Below are positions 60,575-64,000 of a DNA stretch of 64,000 bases, one piece after another; positions within the stretch are counted from its first letter, which is position 1, and each line of letters begins with the position of its first letter. Source of the stretch: Cristatella mucedo (Eukaryota > Bryozoa > Phylactolaemata > Cristatellidae); NCBI GenBank assembly GCA_009760855.2, contig WPIO01000007.1:9190001-9254000 (forward strand). Direction: 5' to 3'. Both the position numbers and the translations under genes were made by a program. The notes below the pieces were generated by a model. That model had not been told where the DNA came from, made no database searches, and saw nothing but the letters and a program-made list of their open reading frames with translations.

Positions 60575-61198
60575 TTACCCTGTACTTGCCCCCCTGTGCT
60601 CCGCAATACTTACCTTACCTACCTTTATACTTCCGTTTCCAAGTGATGATTCATCTTGATATCCTAAAATACTTGTCATGCATTTGACAAACACTTTTTT
60701 AAATGATGAAAACCCCAAACCCCGAGCTGTGTCACCCGCTGGGCATCGACACGAACTCCCAAGAATGATGCAGGATAAGAGATCGAACAAGTCACCCTCT
60801 GGGCATCGACTTGAACTAAATGAGAATGATAGAGGATAGATGATAACGAACGGATTATAACCATCAATTCCGAGCTGTTGGATGGTTCGCACCCAACTCG
60901 ACCCATCAAAGATGTAAACAATCTTTTCATCAATTCCGAGCTGTTGGATGGTTCGCACCCAACTCGACCTGTTAAAGATGTAAACATTCATTCTATCCTC
61001 ACAATCGATGACAAGCTTTTGGATGCTTCGCATCCGACTTATCTCATTAAAAATCGAATCGATGGATTCATTGATGGCGTCTAACTCTTTATGTAAAATC
61101 TCAAAGTACGCACGTATGGGTACTTCTTTTACAACTGCTAGATCGTCATCAAAATATTGATCATCGAAATCGAACGCAATGTCATCGCAGGAGGCCAT
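60575..61198 (-). CDS. hypothetical 207-aa protein with internal repeats
   Basis: ORF starting MASCDDIAFDFDDQYFDDD, strongly acidic at the N-terminus, then a helical-looking region (FEILHKELDAINESIDSIFN). A threefold 22-residue repeat of the RTIQQLGID..VYIFDGSSWV type follows, the first copy diverged. A second repeat of 20 residues comes next (SRCPEGDLFDLL.. / CRCPAGD). Both repeats have DNA periods divisible by three (66 and 60 bp), so the frame is kept, which favours a real coding sequence. I do not recognise the family. It sits between host-type DNA and the AT-rich viral-like segment and is less AT-rich than the latter. The start ATG follows an open, AT-rich leader and reads divergently from the gene at 61,341. 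Confidence 0.5.
   Translation of the reverse strand: MASCDDIAFDFDDQYFDDDLAVVKEVPIRAYFEILHKELDAINESIDSIFNEISRMRSIQKLVIDCEDRMNVYIFNRSSWVRTIQQLGIDEKIVYIFDGSSWVRTIQQLGIDGYNPFVIIYPLSFSFSSSRCPEGDLFDLLSCIILGSSCRCPAGDTARGLGFSSFKKVFVKCMTSILGYQDESSLGNGSIKVGKVSIAEHRGASTG
60731..60850. repeat. 60-bp tandem duplication
   Basis: GTCACCCGCTGGGCATCGAC at 60,731 and GTCACCCTCTGGGCATCGAC at 60,791, followed by related AGAATGAT..AGGATA..GATCGAAC / GATAACGAAC text. Confidence 0.88.
60862..61060. repeat. 66-bp tandem repeat, three copies
   Basis: CATCAATTCCGAGCTGTTGG starts at 60,862 and 60,928, almost identical over 66 bp. A diverged third copy starts near 60,994 (ACAATCGATGACAAGCTTTT). Confidence 0.92.
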
Positions 61199-61271
61199 TT
61201 TGGAAAGGAAGATAACTCCTACTCACGTGATATATCAAGCTTTCCCAGTGGTCTAAATTTAGTACATGACG

Positions 61272-61335
61272 CCATACTATTCATTTACATACTATTTAGG
61301 GTTGTCCTATTGATAAAACGATTTTTATTAACATA
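61272..61335 (+). repeat. right copy of the dispersed direct repeat
   Basis: CCATACTATTCATTTACATA, GGGTTGTCC and ATTGATAAAACGATTT, ending 5 bp before the ATG at 61,341. It could be an upstream promoter module or the outer end of the element. Confidence 0.6.
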
Positions 61336-61340
61336 GGACA

Positions 61341-61745
61341 ATGTCAGACCTCCGAACCAAATACGCAAATACCAAGTATAATCAAATACTTTTAGACAAT
61401 GATAGAATTAAAGGTTGCTTAACAAAACTAATACGTATTAGATATGGTTTTCAATTTTTAGGTATCTTACTATCTCTTGCGATTACAATAACCAGGACTT
61501 ATATTCAAAAACCTGAGGAAATCGCTCACGTAGTAACATTATTAGGTGCTTTATCAACAATGATAATCTCAATAGATAGTGAAATATCACAAATTGATTG
61601 AAGGAAAAGATCTACTCTTCAGGCAAATCATAACTTAGTTTCAAAGATTGTTGATGCTTTAGATGACGATAAAATAACTAAAGAAGAATTCGATTAAATA
61701 ATAATTGTTGAACCATTAGAAAATATAAGTGATACTAATTCTTAA
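61341..61745 (+). pseudogene. small two-helix membrane protein, interrupted
   Basis: The frame from 61,341 runs to a TAA at 61,743 but is broken by TGA at 61,599 and TAA at 61,695. The first 86 residues contain two hydrophobic helices (IRYGFQFLGILLSLAITIT and VTLLGALSTMIISI) separated by a short charged turn. After the first stop the frame continues as a plausible soluble tail (SKIVDALDDDKITKEEFD). Layout recalls SLATT-type two-helix proteins, but I cannot assign the family. Its 3' end overlaps the 3' end of the integrase on the other strand by about ten bases. Confidence 0.55.
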
Positions 61746-62608
61746 TAACTTGTAATTCCTCTCCAACAAAAGTTCTCTTAACATCATTTACGAAATATCT
61801 AGCCGGTTGTTCTTGCAATACCATTATTCTAACAATATTATGTTTAGTTAAAATCCATATTGGGTCTGTAGCTCTTCTTCTCTTTTCATCTTCTCCTTCA
61901 CCTGGTTCTAATAAATATCTAACAGTTGTTCCAAGTTCTAATAATTGTTCTTGTTTTCCTACTTTTCTATGATATTTTGGTTTCTTTAGTTTTACTTTTT
62001 ATTTTTTATCGCTTTAACAGGTTTTTAACCTATTCCTTTCGTAACACTATTATTTAGATAATCAATAATCTTTGGTAAATTATCAATCCACTCTCTGTTT
62101 CTAGTATATTCTCCTTTATTGATACTTTCTATTTCTTTTTTATACTGAGCAATAAATGCTCTCTCAGCAATTGTTCTATTCATTCTTTTAACTAATGCAA
62201 CACTCTTTTTACTAGTACCTTCAATAATTTGTGTTTCATGTTTTTTCATTTCTTTAGCAAACTCACCTTTAAACTCTGATCCTGGATCAACTGTCATTTT
62301 CTTTGGCCATTTCAAAGGACCTTTATTGTAAATATCTATCATTGCTTGTGTTACTTCTTTAGAAGACTTTGTTTTAAGAGGTCTTGAATCTTTATATCTA
62401 CTAGCAACATTAATAACACTAAGTGCATATTTATATCCAGAATCATTAGGCATGTATAAAATATCTGCTTGATGATTTTCATTAAGCTCAACAATATTAA
62501 AAAAACCTTGTGGAATATTCTTAGGTCTTGGTTTGAATACTTGACTTATGTCTGAGTCAGGATTGAATTTACCTTCTTTTTTCTTTCATTTAGAGTTAAA
62601 AATGACAT
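61735..62608 (-). pseudogene. retroviral-type (Polinton-like) integrase, inactivated
   Basis: DNA integrase of the rve superfamily. Read on minus: a start at 62,608, a frame change near 62,590, then an open stretch 62,585-62,028 with QADILYM (first catalytic Asp, 62,463-62,465), a core strand SVINVASRYKDSRPL, and TVDPGSEF (second Asp, 62,286-62,288). In VALVKRMNRTIAERAF, where the family has the catalytic Glu, a Lys codon (AAA, 62,187-62,189) is found. A TAA at 62,025 and a frame change near 61,990 precede a C-terminal SH3-like DNA-binding segment (DPIWILTKHNIVRI, PARYFVNDVKRTFVGEE) that ends at a TAG at 61,735. The two frame changes lie in A-rich runs. I infer a dead gene. Confidence 0.82.
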
Positions 62609-62632
62609 TCTATAGAGAATGGAAATATTTAA

Positions 62633-63055
62633 ATGTGTTTAAATAAATTTAAAGAGATTGATTATCTAGAAGGAAAACATCCTTACTGTCATCAAGAAAT
62701 AAAGAGACCAAAAAGAAAATATGAAATACGTTGTGATATCTGTGATAAAGATATGCAAGAAACAGAATTTGATTCTAGTCTTATGCGTAATGATTCAATT
62801 ATAATTTGTTCATATTGTAACATAAATACTAACTCATTTAAGAAAGAGAGACCAACTAAAATATATTCATTAGTTAAGAAACACTTACAAAAACAATGTT
62901 GCTCTACTTCTTTACATCATTGTTTAGATCATGAAGCTATTTGTGCTATTTAAAAACTATTCCCTCTTCTTAAAGGTAAACGTAAAGCAACAAAGTTAAA
63001 AGAGTTAATAGTTTTAATATATCATTTATTCTTTTTCAGGAGGATACATAACTGA
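62633..63055 (+). pseudogene. cysteine-rich, probably zinc-binding protein
   Basis: Starts ATG at 62,633; 106 codons to a TAA at 62,951, after which the same frame stays open to 63,055 with a basic region (LLKGKRKATKLKELI), so the TAA looks premature. Cysteine pairs CDICDKD and CSYCNI, about 30 residues apart, suggest a zinc ribbon or RING-like knuckle; HPYCH and a Cys/His-rich C-terminus (QCCSTSLHHC) could contribute ligands. Family unknown. It diverges from the integrase start and converges with the fibre gene, overlapping its 3' end by about 20 bases. Confidence 0.55.
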
Positions 63056-63906
63056 CCAAGATGTTTACTCTTAGTTTTCCAGTTTTATCAATGAAGTAAT
63101 AGTCTGTCGGTAATCTTGTAAAATAAACATAATACTTTAAGTCAACACCTGTTGGAGAAGTATTTATAGCTCTTACATCTCCAGATACAGCAGTTGTATC
63201 AGTATTAGGTTTTAGAGACATACAATTAGATGCTCCAACAGCCATAACATTTGATATCATTATAGGTGGAGCTGTTTTATTTGTCCACGAATAAGGTGTC
63301 GATAGATTTAGTATTGAGTTCTTTGCATTGAGATCCATTGATAGAGCTAGTACTTCTGTTATTTTTTAACTGTTTTATCTACATGAGATTTAGTCGCAAC
63401 ATCAGAAGGATTAACAGGATTTGCGACATTAGTTATTAAATATCCACCCATATCAATATTTGTTGTTGAAGGAGATGCTTTTAATAATACATCCCTCTTC
63501 ATTCCACCATATGTAACACAATATAATAATCATTTAATACTACTGGCTTTCCATTACATGAATTCCAATAAGTAGATGTTATAGCAAAGCTATTCATGTT
63601 TAAATCTCCAGTCATTGTATCACGAGTTCTTTTAACATAATTACTTACTTGACTAACATTGACGGCATCAGTAGGATTAACACCTGCTCCAAGATTAGTA
63701 ATTGTCTTACCTCCAAGATTAAGTGTTGTTCCTGTATTAACAACAAATTTAGCATCTGCATAAGATTTTATTACAACATCACTATCATTAATTGGATCAG
63801 ATAAATTAATAATTCGATTTCGATTTGCATTCAAATCTAATAGATATCCATTAACTTTTGAAACATAGTCAGTTGAATTAAACTTTGAAATTTTCTATAT
63901 ATTCAT
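63036..63906 (-). pseudogene. fibre/adhesin-like structural protein, broken
   Basis: Three frame segments make up one gene on minus. The first (ATG 63,906, then a TAG at 63,897-63,895) holds ILNLSDP-like repeats: NRIINLSDPINDSDVVIKSY and TITNLGAGVNPTDAVNVSQV, then DTMTGDLNMN. The second (about 63,510-63,362) repeats the pattern: MGGYLITNVANPVNPSDVAT then KSHVDK. The third (63,338-63,036) starts MDLNAKNSILNLSTP and ends in a C-terminal domain with SNVMAVGASNCMSLKP. The I-x-N-L/V-x-x-P..D(A/V)x.K.YV motif is that of phage tail fibres and related viral fibres. Frame changes lie near 63,515 and in an A-run near 63,362. Confidence 0.72.
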
Positions 63907-64000
63907 TGATTACTATTTTACTTCTATTTAATACTTCTCTAACTGCTGGAACAATTCTTGCAAACCTTCCATAATCTTCTTCTTCAACAACTTGTATTTC
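63878..64000 (-). CDS. C-terminus of an unidentified element protein
   Basis: Open frame of 41 codons entering from the window edge and ending TAA at 63,880-63,878. It overlaps the start of the fibre gene by about 29 bases in another frame. Contains VVEEEDYGRFARIVPAVREV and LNRSKIVINEYIENFK, charged and probably helical. The overlap with the next gene's start is what one expects in a compact viral genome. Function unknown. Confidence 0.5.
   Translation of the reverse strand, partial: EIQVVEEEDYGRFARIVPAVREVLNRSKIVINEYIENFKV

Larger units (their letters stand above)
61272..64000. mobile_element. Polinton/Maverick-like (virus-derived) element, partial
   Basis: AT-rich block with compact, convergent genes, in sharp contrast to the host DNA on its left. 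It carries a retroviral-type integrase with a C-terminal SH3-like tail, a fibre protein with phage-tail-fibre-like repeats, a zinc-binding protein and a small membrane protein. Integrase plus structural-type genes point to a Polinton/adintovirus-like element. No capsid, DNA polymerase, protease or packaging ATPase is in view; they may lie beyond the window. All complete genes are broken. The left boundary is set at the CCATACTATTCATTT repeat and is approximate; no terminal inverted repeat can be checked with one end visible. Confidence 0.6.

Noticed and set aside
61272-64000. Bacterial or phage contamination
   Set aside because: The integrase layout with a C-terminal SH3-like tail fits Polinton-type elements better, and genes are broken as in an endogenous copy. 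Not fully excluded; the contig linkage needs reads across the junction.

Overview
The window is animal (metazoan) genomic DNA. It contains one multi-exon host gene with GT/AG introns, and around it a dense litter of non-LTR retrotransposon, SINE and DNA-transposon fragments, satellites and microsatellites. There are no operons or closely packed ORFs until the last 3 kb. The species cannot be fixed from sequence alone. The single recognisable gene and the repeat style suit an invertebrate, possibly an early-branching one.

The main gene lies on the minus strand between 45,556 and 19,170. It is an orthologue of the C-terminal Src kinase CSK (SH3-SH2-tyrosine kinase). I assembled eleven coding exons by hand. 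Every splice phase agrees and the product is 526 residues. A further exon at 47,729-47,981 could join in frame and add 86 residues to the N-terminus. The large introns are filled with two LINE families, called here A and B, and two tRNA-derived SINE families, called here 1 and 2.

Left of the kinase gene (1-19 kb) there are LINE and SINE relics, two unrecognised candidate exons (2,470-2,623 plus; 4,091-4,254 minus), and a 2.8 kb degenerate satellite (11,470-14,250). The satellite period is close to 170 bp, and inside it ATTGC boxes are spaced exactly 10 bp apart.

Right of the gene (48-60 kb) lies a GC-rich LTR-like transcription unit with four 122-bp repeats containing TTAGGGTTTAGGG-like motifs. 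It is followed by a LINE with a twin-priming inversion, a Ty1/copia relic, and a Tc1/mariner (DD38E) transposase pseudogene split by a LINE.

From about 61.27 kb to the window end, composition drops sharply to AT-rich and genes become compact and convergent. This looks like the edge of a Polinton/Maverick-like virus-derived element: a retroviral-type integrase, a fibre protein with phage-tail-fibre-like repeats, a zinc-binding protein and a two-helix membrane protein. All four are broken. Most premature stops can be explained by C-to-T or G-to-A changes, and a lysine occupies the expected catalytic glutamate of the integrase. Just outside it is a 207-codon ORF with in-frame 60-bp and 66-bp internal repeats.
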